Shown here piece by piece: positions 1-7,997 of a stretch of DNA of 64,000 bases. Numbering within the stretch: the first letter of the stretch is position 1; the number at the start of each line of letters is the position of its first letter. The stretch comes from Levilactobacillus acidifarinae DSM 19394 = JCM 15949 (lineage in GTDB: Bacteria; Bacillota; Bacilli; Lactobacillales; Lactobacillaceae): positions 4,982-68,981 of the forward strand of contig NZ_AZDV01000023.1 of assembly GCF_001434835.1 (NCBI RefSeq), read 5' to 3'. The position numbers were made by a program, and so were the translations under genes. The notes under the pieces are model-generated. The model ran no database searches. It had not been told where the DNA came from and was given only the letters and a program-made list of their open reading frames with translations.

Positions 1-200
1 CTTAGGTTCAGGTTGTGGCTTAGGTTCAGGTTGTGGTTTAGGTTCAGGTTGTGGTTTAGGTTCTGGCTGCGGCTTAGGTTCAGGTTGTGGTTTAGGTTCA
101 GGTTGTGGCTTAGGTTCAGGTTGCGGTTTGGGATCTGGCTTTGGTTTAGGTTCAGGTTGCGGCTTGGGCTCTGGTTGCGGCTTAGGTTTAGGCATCGGTT
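1..200 (-). repeat. 18-bp tandem repeats encoding PQPEPK units
   Basis: Near-perfect 18-bp units coding Lys-Pro-Gln-Pro-Glu-Pro on the minus strand, with occasional Asp for Glu or Lys for Gln. The array continues past the window edge. Such repeats vary in copy number by slippage, so length may differ between strains. Confidence 0.9.
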
Positions 201-1917
201 TCGGGGGAATTAATTGATTATTTAAATGGAACACAAAGTCGGCCGAGTAGCTGGACCCAGACCACGGATCACCGTTGGGGATGGCAGAAAACCAGTAGGT
301 CCCATTGGGGGTAGTGGACGTCGCCGTCACGATGTACTCACCGTTCGTCTGGGTCACCTTAAAGTCGGCCGTGGCGTCATCATCCGCATCGTCGTTCGGT
401 TTAGTGCCAGACAGCCGATAAATCGTTAACGGAAAACCGGCGGCGGGAGCTAAGGTCAAGGTTTGAGATTCGCCCACCGTATCTGCCGAATGGTCTCTGA
501 GCTCACCGGTGAGGTTGTGCGTGATCAGTTGCGTGAGATTTAGCATGGGGTGGGTGGCTGACGTGGTAAGCGTTCCGATGTCAAAGGACTGATCGTCGTC
601 GATGCCGGTGTCTTTGAGGGCTGTTAGAATGTGGTTTTGGGCATAGTCGAATTGGCCTTTGAGGTTGCCACCCGGTAAATAACCGGTGAAATCGTTGTTT
701 GTGACGGCTAGTCTGTGAGCCCAAGTGACGTTATGCACGTCGGTGATGTCCGCCTTGTCTTTAATGAAACTCGGGTAAAAGTTGATGGGACCGCTGAGAT
801 GATTGCTGACGAGGTTGGCGTACATTAATTTAGGGTATTGGTCAAAGTGGGGCAGGCCACCCGTTAAGCCCAACCCGCTTAGTGATAAACCGGTTAGCTC
901 TGGATTCTGGGGAAGAAGTTGGTCAATGAAGGCTTGTGCATTGACGTTTAGGCCGAGTTCCGGGCCTACTAGGGGTTGCCCGTCGTCCGTCATGGGACTG
1001 TACTGAATGACAACCTTCTGGAGATGGGGGGCGAACGCTAGCGATAGATGTTTAAGCTGCGTGAGGTCGATGCGGTCAGCATCTTGGATGTTAAACTCAG
1101 TAATATTTTTAAACTGTTCGATCCCGGTCAAATCGTGAATGACGCCCGTCTTCATTTCGGGATAATCCGGAATGTCAACGTGGGGCCAGACGCTATTCTC
1201 ATCGGGATGGTCATTTGCCGGTGGGACGGGGGCTGGCGGTAGGGGGATATCGGGGGTTAGAATTTGCGTGTTAGCATCGGTTAGGGCGGGCACCTTATCG
1301 ACATAGTCCGCGAGGTTGTCGTCCGTAATCGTGATGTTCGGATACAGGGGTTCTTCTTCGTCTTCATCACCGACTTTAATCTGGCGGAGTTGGTCCTGAG
1401 CGACCCGTTCCAGCCAAACGCGCAGGGTGTCATCGTGAATCCAGGTTTTAGCGTTACCGAGTTTTGGGGTGGGGGCCGTAGTCGTCGGGGTTGGTGATGA
1501 TGGGGTTGAGGTGGCGTCGTTTGTTGGGGTTGAACGAGGAGTCACAACGCGGGTCTGTAACTCTGGTTCGGAAAGTTTGGGGGCGACGGTGGAGCCAGGG
1601 TTAGACTTGGACGCGGCCTTTCTTGAGACGTTATCAGTTTTAGCGCCTAACTGATTGGCGTGACTAGGCGGGGTGGTCGAAGAGTCAGGGGTTGGTCCGT
1701 CGGGGTGGTCGGCGGGAGATGGGTGACTGGTGGCGGAAACTACGGAACTTGATTCAGTGGTGATGGGGGGAATGGCAAGTTGATCGGCGGCCTGAGCAGA
1801 TGAGGTGCCTGTTAGGGTGCTAATACTGAGACTGAGAAATAAAGTTGAGGCTTCAATCCACTTTTCTTCAGCATTAGAGAATAAAAAATAATGACTAGTA
1901 GGACGTTTAGCAGACAT
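1..1917 (-). CDS. LRR-type cell-surface protein with Pro/Gln/Glu/Lys repeat tail (partial)
   Basis: Open frame of 639 codons with no stop before the window edge, so the C-terminus is missing. It starts at ATG 1917-1915 behind a strong AAGGAGGAG site. The N-terminus has a long polar stretch and then a hydrophobic segment ending in SSAQA, a likely signal peptide. A Ser/Thr/Pro-rich region follows (about residues 45-150). The middle (about 190-350) has leucine-rich repeat-like strings such as [16 protein letters not shown] and [15 protein letters not shown]. From about residue 575 the protein becomes a PQPEPK hexapeptide array encoded by 18-bp DNA repeats. Such tails usually span the cell wall before a sorting signal, so an LPxTG motif is expected beyond the edge. 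It probably acts in adhesion; the ligand cannot be told from sequence. Confidence 0.85.
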   Translation of the reverse strand, partial: MSAKRPTSHYFLFSNAEEKWIEASTLFLSLSISTLTGTSSAQAADQLAIPPITTESSSVVSATSHPSPADHPDGPTPDSSTTPPSHANQLGAKTDNVSRKAASKSNPGSTVAPKLSEPELQTRVVTPRSTPTNDATSTPSSPTPTTTAPTPKLGNAKTWIHDDTLRVWLERVAQDQLRQIKVGDEDEEEPLYPNITITDDNLADYVDKVPALTDANTQILTPDIPLPPAPVPPANDHPDENSVWPHVDIPDYPEMKTGVIHDLTGIEQFKNITEFNIQDADRIDLTQLKHLSLAFAPHLQKVVIQYSPMTDDGQPLVGPELGLNVNAQAFIDQLLPQNPELTGLSLSGLGLTGGLPHFDQYPKLMYANLVSNHLSGPINFYPSFIKDKADITDVHNVTWAHRLAVTNNDFTGYLPGGNLKGQFDYAQNHILTALKDTGIDDDQSFDIGTLTTSATHPMLNLTQLITHNLTGELRDHSADTVGESQTLTLAPAAGFPLTIYRLSGTKPNDDADDDATADFKVTQTNGEYIVTATSTTPNGTYWFSAIPNGDPWSGSSYSADFVFHLNNQLIPPKPMPKPKPQPEPKPQPEPKPKPDPKPQPEPKPQPEPKPQPEPKPQPEPKPQPEPKPQPEPKPQPEPK

Positions 1918-2384
1918 ACAACGGGCTCCTCCTTGTAAAACATGAAATCATATCGACAGATAGTTTATTATATGTAACGTTTGCGATTCCATTATAGAAT
2001 TATTGTGGTCAATGGCAAGCTAAACTACTTATAAATATCATAATAAAGACCAGATAGTAGTTGAAAAAAGTCCCCACAAAAAATCCCTTCAGCCGAGGAA
2101 GCCGAAGGGACGTTTTATGAGGAGTGAGTTTCTTATGAGGGGGAGAAACTCAAATTTGAGGAGTTCATCAGGTTTGAGGAGGACCTGGTGATGATATGAC
2201 AGTCTCTTAGGGGGAGAAACTGTCAAAAAGGGATTGGATATAGATTTTGACTAGTAACCGTTACTGGCGAATTACTATGATGATAACTATACCCGGGAGT
2301 TGTGAATAGAAAATGGGGTAAGCCGTGACGACTTTTTGACGATTTTTTAAAGTAAGTCTAAAGTCCTTAGATTCTGGTTAAGAC
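1918..2384. other. Intergenic region: surface-protein promoter area and candidate sRNA
   Basis: 467 bp without a protein gene. The part near 1918-2070 is AT-rich and should hold the promoter of the minus-strand surface protein. The part from 2078 to about 2240 holds stacked hairpins described as a candidate minus-strand sRNA. On the minus strand a TCGTCA direct repeat lies upstream of it (about 2324-2346). Confidence 0.5.
2078..2240 (-). ncRNA. Candidate small regulatory RNA with repeated anti-Shine-Dalgarno loops
   Basis: Read on the minus strand, three successive hairpins occur (2198-2224, 2165-2194, 2126-2151), followed by a terminator-type stem (CCCTTC/GAAGGG, 2084-2110) and TTTTTT (2083-2078). 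The loops and linkers carry five CU-rich motifs: CTCCCCCTA, CCTCCTCAAA, CTCCTCAAA, CTCCCCCTCA and CTCCTCA. These are complementary to ribosome binding sites. The layout resembles streptococcal csRNAs and staphylococcal/Bacillus RsaE/RoxS-like RNAs, which block translation with C-rich loops, but I see no direct sequence match to them. The start of transcription is not clear. The U-tract exists only on this strand, which sets the direction. Confidence 0.5.
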
Positions 2385-3332
2385 CTATGCCAACGGTTGC
2401 TGCGGGTCAAAATACGTGTTCAAGAAATGGACGACGCGTTGTTGGTAACGCTGTGGATTGATCCAGAAACTCTCCGCGTGCGACGCGTTCTTCACGATCC
2501 ACAACTGCTTAGGCGCGTGGGTCGCCGCGTAGTTCTCGTAAGCCATCCCCACCGGCACGTACACGTCTTGTTCGCCGTGGATGAACAGGATGGGTCGCGT
2601 ATTTTTCTTGAGTTGACCGGTCGCCGTCACGTCGTTTAGGTAGTACCCTAGGCGGCGTTTGGAAATGGTGGACACTAGTGGCTCAATCGGGTACTTGGGT
2701 AAATGGTACTGGCGCTTCAGTAAATAGACCAGTTCGGCTTCGACACTGGAGTAACCGCAGTCGGCGATGATGGCCTTGACCTGTGGCGGTAAACTTTCGC
2801 CCGACAACATTTCCATGGTGGCGCCACCCATCGAGACACCGAACAGCAGAATCTTTACGGCCCCGTCACTACGGTCGATGACCTGTTGAATCCACTGGAG
2901 GTAGTCCAACCGGTCCAACCACCCGAAGCTGATGTACTTGCCGGCGCTTTCGCCGTGCCCCCGGTCGTCGGGCAATAACACGTTAAAGCCTAAGTTGTGG
3001 TACATCTGGGCAAAGTTTGCCATGGTTTCACCGTTCCCCTTGTAACCGTGGCCGATGATCACCGTGCGGTCACTGGGTGTTTCGGCGGGGATGTACTCGG
3101 CGACCATCCGGTTACGCGCGTCGTGTTCGTGAAGGTACCAGGTCTGCTTGTCGATGGCCTGATACCAGTCGACGTAGGCGTAATAGGCGTCCGCATATTT
3201 TTGCTTATCCGCGGAGGTTTCGGGGACGTAGTTGACCCGTTTGAACGCGAAATTAAACAGGTGCTCACTGGCCAGTAAGGCGGTCGCTGCCGCTCCCAGT
3301 AACGGGAGGGCTAAGGTTAGTTTTTTCTTCAC
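2385..3332 (-). CDS. Membrane-anchored or secreted alpha/beta hydrolase
   Basis: 315 aa. A GTG start is chosen because AAAGGA lies 8 nt before it. The N-terminus has a KKK patch and a hydrophobic segment (about residues 4-22), so the enzyme probably faces outward or is membrane-tethered. The fold belongs to the serine alpha/beta hydrolases (YqkD/BAAT-like). The nucleophile elbow is GVSMGG, with HGYKGNGET as an oxyanion-loop candidate, an acid in GEQD and the base in NASHAES. The substrate is unknown; members act on esters or peptide derivatives. The reading frame is intact. Confidence 0.85.
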   Translation of the reverse strand: MKKKLTLALPLLGAAATALLASEHLFNFAFKRVNYVPETSADKQKYADAYYAYVDWYQAIDKQTWYLHEHDARNRMVAEYIPAETPSDRTVIIGHGYKGNGETMANFAQMYHNLGFNVLLPDDRGHGESAGKYISFGWLDRLDYLQWIQQVIDRSDGAVKILLFGVSMGGATMEMLSGESLPPQVKAIIADCGYSSVEAELVYLLKRQYHLPKYPIEPLVSTISKRRLGYYLNDVTATGQLKKNTRPILFIHGEQDVYVPVGMAYENYAATHAPKQLWIVKNASHAESFWINPQRYQQRVVHFLNTYFDPQQPLA

Positions 3333-3450
3333 GGGAATCGTCCTTTCTTCTTATGCAAATACCCAGTCATTATAGAAGAAGCGGTGAGACGGCACAAGCC
3401 AAGTGTGACAAAAAAGCCGCCAGCAGATGGGCGTCCGCTGGCGAGCTGAA

Positions 3451-4245
3451 TTAATCGAGGTAAATTTCTTTTAAGGTTTCAATCTCTTTGTGAGAAATGC
3501 CTAGCACGTCACGGAGGTAATCTTGTGCGCCGCCATACTGCGTGTTGATCACCTTCATCGCGGTGTCAAAGTAGTCTGGACTGACCGTGGAGAGAGCTCG
3601 AATGTTGGCGACAAAGGCGTCACCCTTACCAGCATCTTGTGCCTGCTTTAACATCTTATCAACTACGGGGACCACGTTTTCGTTGGTCAACAGGTAGTCG
3701 TGGCGAATGACTTGTGGGTCGACACCTAACGCGCTCAATGCGAGGAATGCACCAATCCCGGTGCGATCTTTCCCGGCCGTACAGTGAAACAGCACGGCCT
3801 GGTCGGGTTGGTCGTTAGCTAGTAACGTCGCCAGAAAGTCGTGGTAGGCGTGTTGGGCGGTTTCTAAGGTGACCATGTTACGGTAGACGTCGAGCATGTG
3901 CTCGTAGCCCGCCGTGGCGTCACTAGAAAAGCGCCGTTCCAGGTCGGCCTGGCTAGCCGAGGCGTCGGTCTCATCGCCGTCCGGGAAGACCGGTAAAAAG
4001 CGGTAGGTCGCGCCGGTCGGGACCTTGTCGGGCGACTGGGTCCGTTCGTCTTTGGACCGGAAGTCCACGTCGGTGACGACCCCGTAGTGCGCTAAGTTAT
4101 CCTGATCCTCAGCGGTAAGCTTATCTAAGCCCGCCGTACGCACCAGCTTGTGCCATTTGACGGTGTGCCCGTCGACGGTGGGGTATCCCCCCAGTTCGCG
4201 GAAGTTGAGGCCGCCCGTCACCTTTAAAATCCGACTATTTGTCAT
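3451..4245 (-). CDS. Protein tyrosine/serine phosphatase (LipA/PtpB-like)
   Basis: 264 aa. The signature loop HCTAGKDRTGIG fits the Cys-x5-Arg consensus of tyrosine phosphatases, and the N-terminal NFRELGGY and DFRSKDER motifs are typical of the Tyr_phosphatase_3 family known from Listeria LipA and lactobacilli. A GTG four codons upstream is in frame, but it falls inside the AAGGGTGG ribosome binding site, so the ATG (MTNSR) is preferred. No signal peptide is seen, so it should act in the cytoplasm on phosphoproteins or possibly phosphoinositides. It stands alone, in the same direction as the hydrolase downstream. Confidence 0.9.
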   Translation of the reverse strand: MTNSRILKVTGGLNFRELGGYPTVDGHTVKWHKLVRTAGLDKLTAEDQDNLAHYGVVTDVDFRSKDERTQSPDKVPTGATYRFLPVFPDGDETDASASQADLERRFSSDATAGYEHMLDVYRNMVTLETAQHAYHDFLATLLANDQPDQAVLFHCTAGKDRTGIGAFLALSALGVDPQVIRHDYLLTNENVVPVVDKMLKQAQDAGKGDAFVANIRALSTVSPDYFDTAMKVINTQYGGAQDYLRDVLGISHKEIETLKEIYLD

Positions 4246-4411
4246 TCGTTTTACCACCCTTTCAATCAGCGTTATCCTGGCTCTATTCTAACGGTTTTCA
4301 CGGGAATAGCCTAGTGATTCCTTTCGAGAGTTCAAGCGTTTTGCGCCGAAACGCTGTATACTATCCCTAAGAGTGCGAGAAATTGACGAAGGAAAAGATA
4401 GGGTGATAGTC

Positions 4412-5305
4412 GTGAGCTTGCGTGGGAAATGGTTACTTTTCAAGACCCAGCATAGTCAACTCAAGCAACAGATTCAACAGGCCTTTTTACAACCGAGCCG
4501 GCGAAACCTCGCCGTGGTGCCGGCCAAATTTCCGGCCGACATCGTGACGAAGGAGCGAGAAATCTTTGGCGGGCGGATCTTGACCGCCGCGACCGGGGCC
4601 CCGTTGCCCCAACACATCATCTTATTGCACGGCGGCGCCTACACTATGCAGGGGACCGCAAGTCACCGCGAGATCATGACGTCGTTGATTCACGAAGCTA
4701 ATCTGCGCATCTCGTACGTGGATTATCCGCTGGTCCCCGAGGCGACGGTCGACGACACGTTGACGTTTGTGGGCAACGCCTACGCGTACCTGCACGCCCA
4801 GTATCCCGACGATCAGTTCTTTTTGATGGGGGACTCGGCGGGGGGCGGCTTGGCCCTTACCCTGTTGCAACAACTGAAGTATCATCAGGAAGATCTGCCG
4901 GCCGGGACGATTCTGATCTCGCCGTGGACCGACCTGAGTATGATGAATCCGGACCTGACCGCGGCGGCTAAACGCGACCCGTATCTGACGCTGGCGACCT
5001 TAAAGAAGATTGGGTATCAGTATGCCGGCGATCATCCGGTGACCGATCCCAAAGTCAGTCCGATCTACGGTAACTTTGATGACTTGGGCCCGATTCTGTT
5101 GTATTACGGCACCAACGAACTCTTGGCGGCCGATGATCAACGGCTGGTTCAGAAGTTAGAACAGGCGACCGGCACCGATTTTACGGTCCACGCGGTGCGT
5201 TCGATGCTCCATGACTACATTTTGTGGCTCAAACTCCCGGAAGCCAAACGGACGTTGAAGGAAATAAAACAGTTTATTTTAACCGGCACGTTACCGGAAG
5301 ATTAA
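4412..5305 (+). CDS. Alpha/beta hydrolase of the HSL/esterase-lipase type
   Basis: About 297 aa. It carries the HGG oxyanion motif (HGGAYTMQG), the nucleophile elbow GDSAGGG, an Asp in the DPKVSPI region and a His in MLHDYILW, the full set for hormone-sensitive-lipase-type esterases. The start is uncertain. A GTG at 4373 is only a few bases after the likely transcription start (-10 TATACT at 4357-4362), so GTG 4403 or GTG 4412 is more likely; the latter has GGTGAT just before it. Expected to hydrolyse short-chain esters in the cytoplasm. Transcribed divergently from the phosphatase. Confidence 0.85.
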   Translation: MSLRGKWLLFKTQHSQLKQQIQQAFLQPSRRNLAVVPAKFPADIVTKEREIFGGRILTAATGAPLPQHIILLHGGAYTMQGTASHREIMTSLIHEANLRISYVDYPLVPEATVDDTLTFVGNAYAYLHAQYPDDQFFLMGDSAGGGLALTLLQQLKYHQEDLPAGTILISPWTDLSMMNPDLTAAAKRDPYLTLATLKKIGYQYAGDHPVTDPKVSPIYGNFDDLGPILLYYGTNELLAADDQRLVQKLEQATGTDFTVHAVRSMLHDYILWLKLPEAKRTLKEIKQFILTGTLPED

Positions 5306-5641
5306 AAATCGTCTTAAAAGACTAATAGCATTTTAGGATTAGTCCAGTTACGGACGAAATCGACTGGAAATTTGTGAATCAGGTCTTTCAAACGGTTCTT
5401 TGCCTTGGTAAATTCAAAATACCGATTAACATCTGCCCATTTTTAATTGCTGCTCTGGTCTACACTAGAATGCTAGCAACTTGAGTGGGCTTTTTTGAAT
5501 TGAATAATAATGTAAAGCATAAATTAATATCTTATTGATTGAATTCTGTTATAAAACGTTTAGAAGATATTTTTCTTAATGATGAATTTAATCATTTAAA
5601 TATCCAATTGATCGTTAAAACGAAAAAAGTATGTTATAGTG
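5306..5641. other. Gene-poor stretch upstream of the toxin-antitoxin pair
   Basis: About 340 bp, AT-rich toward the right. It holds a short decayed reading frame on the minus strand (5314-5439) and the promoter of the TA pair (extended -10 TGTTATAGT, 5632-5640). Otherwise I see nothing identifiable. Confidence 0.5.
5314..5439 (-). pseudogene. Possible C-terminal remnant of an unknown gene
   Basis: The minus strand is open for 41 codons ending in a stop, with in-frame stop codons just upstream and no start. The peptide (ending NPKMLLVF) has ordinary protein-like composition. I do not recognise the family; it could be the tail of a deleted transposase or accessory gene. Confidence 0.3.
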
Positions 5642-5673
5642 GCTTTATGATAGCGAATTCGCTATCATAAAGC
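5632..5673 (+). promoter_or_regulatory. TA promoter with 32-bp perfect palindromic operator
   Basis: An extended -10 (TGTTATAGT) is followed at once by a perfect dyad at 5642-5673 (arms GCTTTATGATAGCGAA / TTCGCTATCATAAAGC). It covers the expected transcription start (about 5647) and ends one base before the toxin ATG. This is the position for autorepression by the XRE antitoxin. The dyad leaves no recognisable Shine-Dalgarno site for the toxin. Confidence 0.75.
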
Positions 5674-5674
5674 T

Positions 5675-6031
5675 ATGAAAACTCTTGAATTTAGTTATTA
5701 TGACTGGCCTGAATTTGAAAGCTATTTGGATATCTTATCGGATAAAGATGCTGCTAAGTTAGTTGAAACTATTAAAAAAATTGAGGAGTATGGTTTATTA
5801 ATTGCGGAACGTCAAAAATGGGTTAAGAAGTTAGATGAAAACTTATATGAGATTCGTTCAAAACATGCATCGAATATTCAACGTGCCATATATTTTAGAT
5901 TTATTGAATCAAAGTATGTCATTACGCAAGGTTTTACCAAGAAAACACAAAAAACGCCGATGGCGGAGATTAAAAAGGCTCGGCGAAGGCGTACACACTA
6001 TTTAAAAAGGGGGATGAATCATCATGAATAA
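5675..6031 (+). CDS. higB: RelE/HigB-like toxin (phage Gp49-like, DUF891)
   Basis: 118 aa, basic, with the pattern of Gp49/HigB ribosome-dependent mRNA interferases: a YDWPEFESYLDIL opening, LDENLYEIRSKH in the centre and FTKKTQKTP near the end. The toxin comes first and the antitoxin second, the usual order for HigBA-type systems. It overlaps the antitoxin by 8 bp, which implies translational coupling. The start ATG lies directly after the operator palindrome without a clear ribosome binding site, so translation may be weak. The symbol is given by family resemblance only. Confidence 0.8.
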   Translation: MKTLEFSYYDWPEFESYLDILSDKDAAKLVETIKKIEEYGLLIAERQKWVKKLDENLYEIRSKHASNIQRAIYFRFIESKYVITQGFTKKTQKTPMAEIKKARRRRTHYLKRGMNHHE

Positions 6032-6311
6032 ACTGGATGATTATGTCACTCGACGCGGTCAAACATCGCCAGCGTTTGCACAAGCGGTTAAGCAGGAAGA
6101 TTTGAATTTAGACGCTGCGGTTGCCGTCCGGCAGTTACGTGATAGTTTGCAGCTCAGTCAGCGAGCGTTTGCGCAGCAAATTGGTAAACCACAGTCGACA
6201 GTGGCTCGTATCGAAAATGGCTCCATGAATGTCTCAACGAAACTATTAGCGGAGATTGCCTCGGCGACCGGTCAGCGGTTGCAGATTCAATTCATCCCGG
6301 TTCACGAGTAA
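6024..6311 (+). CDS. higA: XRE-family antitoxin (HigA-like)
   Basis: 95 aa. A helix-turn-helix domain lies at about residues 35-90 (LRDSLQLSQRAFAQQIGKP, then QSTVARIENGS). It starts inside the 3' end of the toxin gene behind AAGGGGGATG, so the two are co-translated. By family behaviour it neutralises the toxin and, through the HTH, represses the shared promoter; the 32-bp palindrome upstream is the natural target. The reading frame is intact. Confidence 0.85.
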   Translation: MNKLDDYVTRRGQTSPAFAQAVKQEDLNLDAAVAVRQLRDSLQLSQRAFAQQIGKPQSTVARIENGSMNVSTKLLAEIASATGQRLQIQFIPVHE

Positions 6312-6375
6312 AACAAAAGCACCCGCTGATCACCGCGGCCCTAAGGCCCAAGTTGATCAGCGGGTGCTTTTGTTT
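6311..6375. terminator. Bidirectional terminator between convergent genes
   Basis: Perfect 22-bp arms (6311-6332 / 6354-6375), with A-rich left and T-rich right ends, so it can serve the TA operon and the membrane protein gene. Confidence 0.9.
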
Positions 6376-6384
6376 GAATTATAG

Positions 6385-7041
6385 TTAAATGTCCACGTGG
6401 TGCTTCAACCGCGGAAAGACGTGGACGTCGGCCCAGCCCATCACGGCGCCTTGCGTGACGAGTGCCCAGATGGTCCCGAAGCCGATGGCGTGCAGTTGGC
6501 CGGTCGCCAGATAGGACAGCACGATAATCGTAACGGGTGGCAAGTAGCTGGCCCACTGTGCGATGATGGACGACCCGTGGAGAAACCGAAAACGGATGAT
6601 GTAGGACAGGTCGTCATTGGGGTGCATGATAATGTTGCAACGTTGATAGATCGACACGGCAAACGCCACACCGGTCAGCCCGATGATGTCGATGATAATA
6701 CGGGCGGGGAGTCCCAGTTGGCCGACGCCCAGCCAGTTCCAGAAGTAGCCGATCCATTCGACTAGGTAGCTAAACGGGATGATGTAGAGGATGTTGGAGA
6801 CGAACCGGCGCCGGTCGAATCGCCCCAGAAATAATTGGTTCATGATGGTGATCACGATGCCGTAGATGAACATCGTGGTCCCTAGCGGCACGTGAATCCA
6901 GCTGGCCAGGTTGACCGATGACCCGGTCCACACGGCACTCCCGAGGTTGGTGGAGATGGTTAACGCGTTAGCGGCGGAGTTAAGGAAGATGGAAAAGCCC
7001 AAAAAGCGCATTCGTTGTCCAAAATCCTTCATTTTTGCCAC
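6385..7041 (-). CDS. YczE/YyaS/YitT-family membrane protein
   Basis: About 218 aa with five or six hydrophobic segments. The pattern (an N-terminal NLGSAVWTG loop, then MFIYGIVITIMNQLFLGRFDRR and a central MHPNDDLSYIIR loop) resembles the YczE/YitT-type integral membrane proteins of Firmicutes, whose role is not established. The start is uncertain: GAGGAG is followed by ATG at zero spacing, TTG at 6 nt and GTG at 9 nt. The GTG is used here. It stands alone. Confidence 0.7.
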   Translation of the reverse strand: MAKMKDFGQRMRFLGFSIFLNSAANALTISTNLGSAVWTGSSVNLASWIHVPLGTTMFIYGIVITIMNQLFLGRFDRRRFVSNILYIIPFSYLVEWIGYFWNWLGVGQLGLPARIIIDIIGLTGVAFAVSIYQRCNIIMHPNDDLSYIIRFRFLHGSSIIAQWASYLPPVTIIVLSYLATGQLHAIGFGTIWALVTQGAVMGWADVHVFPRLKHHVDI

Positions 7042-7150
7042 CAATGTCATCTCCTCAAGTTAGTCTATTTGTTAGTCTAACCTAAAGATAACGAAAGGGA
7101 AAGGGCCTGACGGCATTTAGCGGACGAAAATATTCGGGGCGATAAAATAA

Positions 7151-7179
7151 TTAACAAATGATTGACTAAAAACTATAGT
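7151..7179 (+). promoter_or_regulatory. Promoter of the small conserved protein gene
   Basis: TTAACA (7151-7156), 17-bp spacer, TATAGT (7174-7179), placing the transcript start near 7186, about 36 nt before the ATG. Confidence 0.6.
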
Positions 7180-7221
7180 AGAATAGTAGGTGTAACGAAA
7201 TTAAATATAAGCGAGGTAGAA

Positions 7222-7470
7222 ATGATGACTGAACGGCAATTGATTCAAGAAATTTTGAATTCCGAAGCGATTGAATACCACTTCGAAAACGTCGATGAAG
7301 ATTCTAAGGAATACACGCTTTTATTAAAACGCTTGGATAAGGACGTGCGGCCCGTTGAAGAACTCAACGAGGAAATTAAGCACTACTTTAAGAGTGCTGA
7401 TTTTGATTACAACGAAGAACTCCATCCTAAAGACGTGGATGCCGACATTCGCTTAACCATCAAGCGGTAA
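7222..7470 (+). CDS. Conserved hypothetical acidic small protein
   Basis: 82 aa starting MMTERQL. The ATG at 7222 follows GAGG at good spacing; the longer frame starting at 7162 would begin inside the promoter. The protein is acidic, with a helix-rich look (LIQEILNSEAIEYHFENVDE) and no signal peptide or known motif. I do not recognise its function. It is monocistronic with a terminator at 7529-7556. Confidence 0.75.
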   Translation: MMTERQLIQEILNSEAIEYHFENVDEDSKEYTLLLKRLDKDVRPVEELNEEIKHYFKSADFDYNEELHPKDVDADIRLTIKR

Positions 7471-7528
7471 TCGTTGATTGCCGGGGATTGTTAGCGGTTA
7501 CCGACACCAATCGTTAGAGGGTTCACGG

Positions 7529-7556
7529 AAAGGAGACCTACCTGGGCCTCCTTTTT
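7529..7556 (+). terminator. Rho-independent terminator
   Basis: AAAGGAG(a)CC hairpin with GG(g)CCTCC followed by TTTTT, just after the small conserved gene. Confidence 0.75.
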
Positions 7557-7599
7557 GCGTTAGCGTAAAAAGGAGAGCCAGTCTTGAAGAGGTTAATTC

Positions 7600-7764
7600 A
7601 GCGCTTCCGGACCAGTCAGAAACGGGCTGGAACGGGGTGGGCACGGCTTCAAGCCCACAAACCAGGTCTTGAAGACCGACCTTTGTCTAAGCCGACTGAA
7701 AAACGTCGGCTAAGTCAAACGACACCCCTGAGCCCATTTCTGACTGCTCCTCCAGCTCACACTG
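7600..7764 (+). repeat. 165-bp structured dispersed repeat, copy A
   Basis: Aligns over its full length with the reverse complement of 14873-15037, starting AGCGCTTCC and ending CCAGCTCACACTG. It can form an outer CAGTCAG/CTGACTG stem and two inner hairpins (CTTCAAG/CTTGAAG and AGCCGAC/GTCGGCT). Differences from copy B within the inner stems are compensatory. Confidence 0.8.
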
Positions 7765-7997
7765 ATCATGAGGGCACTCTTAGTACGTAATCAGCAGTCA
7801 ATGAACGATAATAGTCGAGTATCAAAGTAGGTGCCATGTGTAGTGTAAACTGGTGTTTTTAGTTATGAGGAAAGAAACGTTTCGTCCGGATTGTAGTTGT
7901 CGTTTAATTAAGGGCCGCATCATGCTACCGGAGGGGAAACTGGAGACTATCAACTTTATCCTAACTAATATGACGTAAAACAGATTGGAGGAACATC

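Larger units (their letters stand above)
7471..7997. other. Intergenic: terminator, 165-bp repeat copy A, possible mini-ORF
   Basis: 527 bp. After the terminator comes copy A of the dispersed repeat (7600-7764). Further on, a possible 37-codon ORF (7865-7978) starts a few bases after a -10-like TAAACT and contains a GAAACGTTTC palindrome (7874-7883). It has no ribosome binding site and I cannot support it as a gene. Confidence 0.5.

Noticed and set aside
13-213. Plus-strand frame rich in Trp, Leu, Arg and Phe
   Set aside because: It is the antisense reading of the PQPEPK repeat; the minus strand is open for 639 codons with signal peptide and RBS.
2126-2224. GGA-containing loops on the plus strand as CsrA-binding RNA
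   Set aside because: Lactobacilli generally lack CsrA, and the terminator T-run exists only on the minus strand.
7584-7790. 68-codon Arg-rich frame in repeat copy A
   Set aside because: The sequence is a structured repeat; copy B breaks the frame and changes follow stem pairing, not codons.
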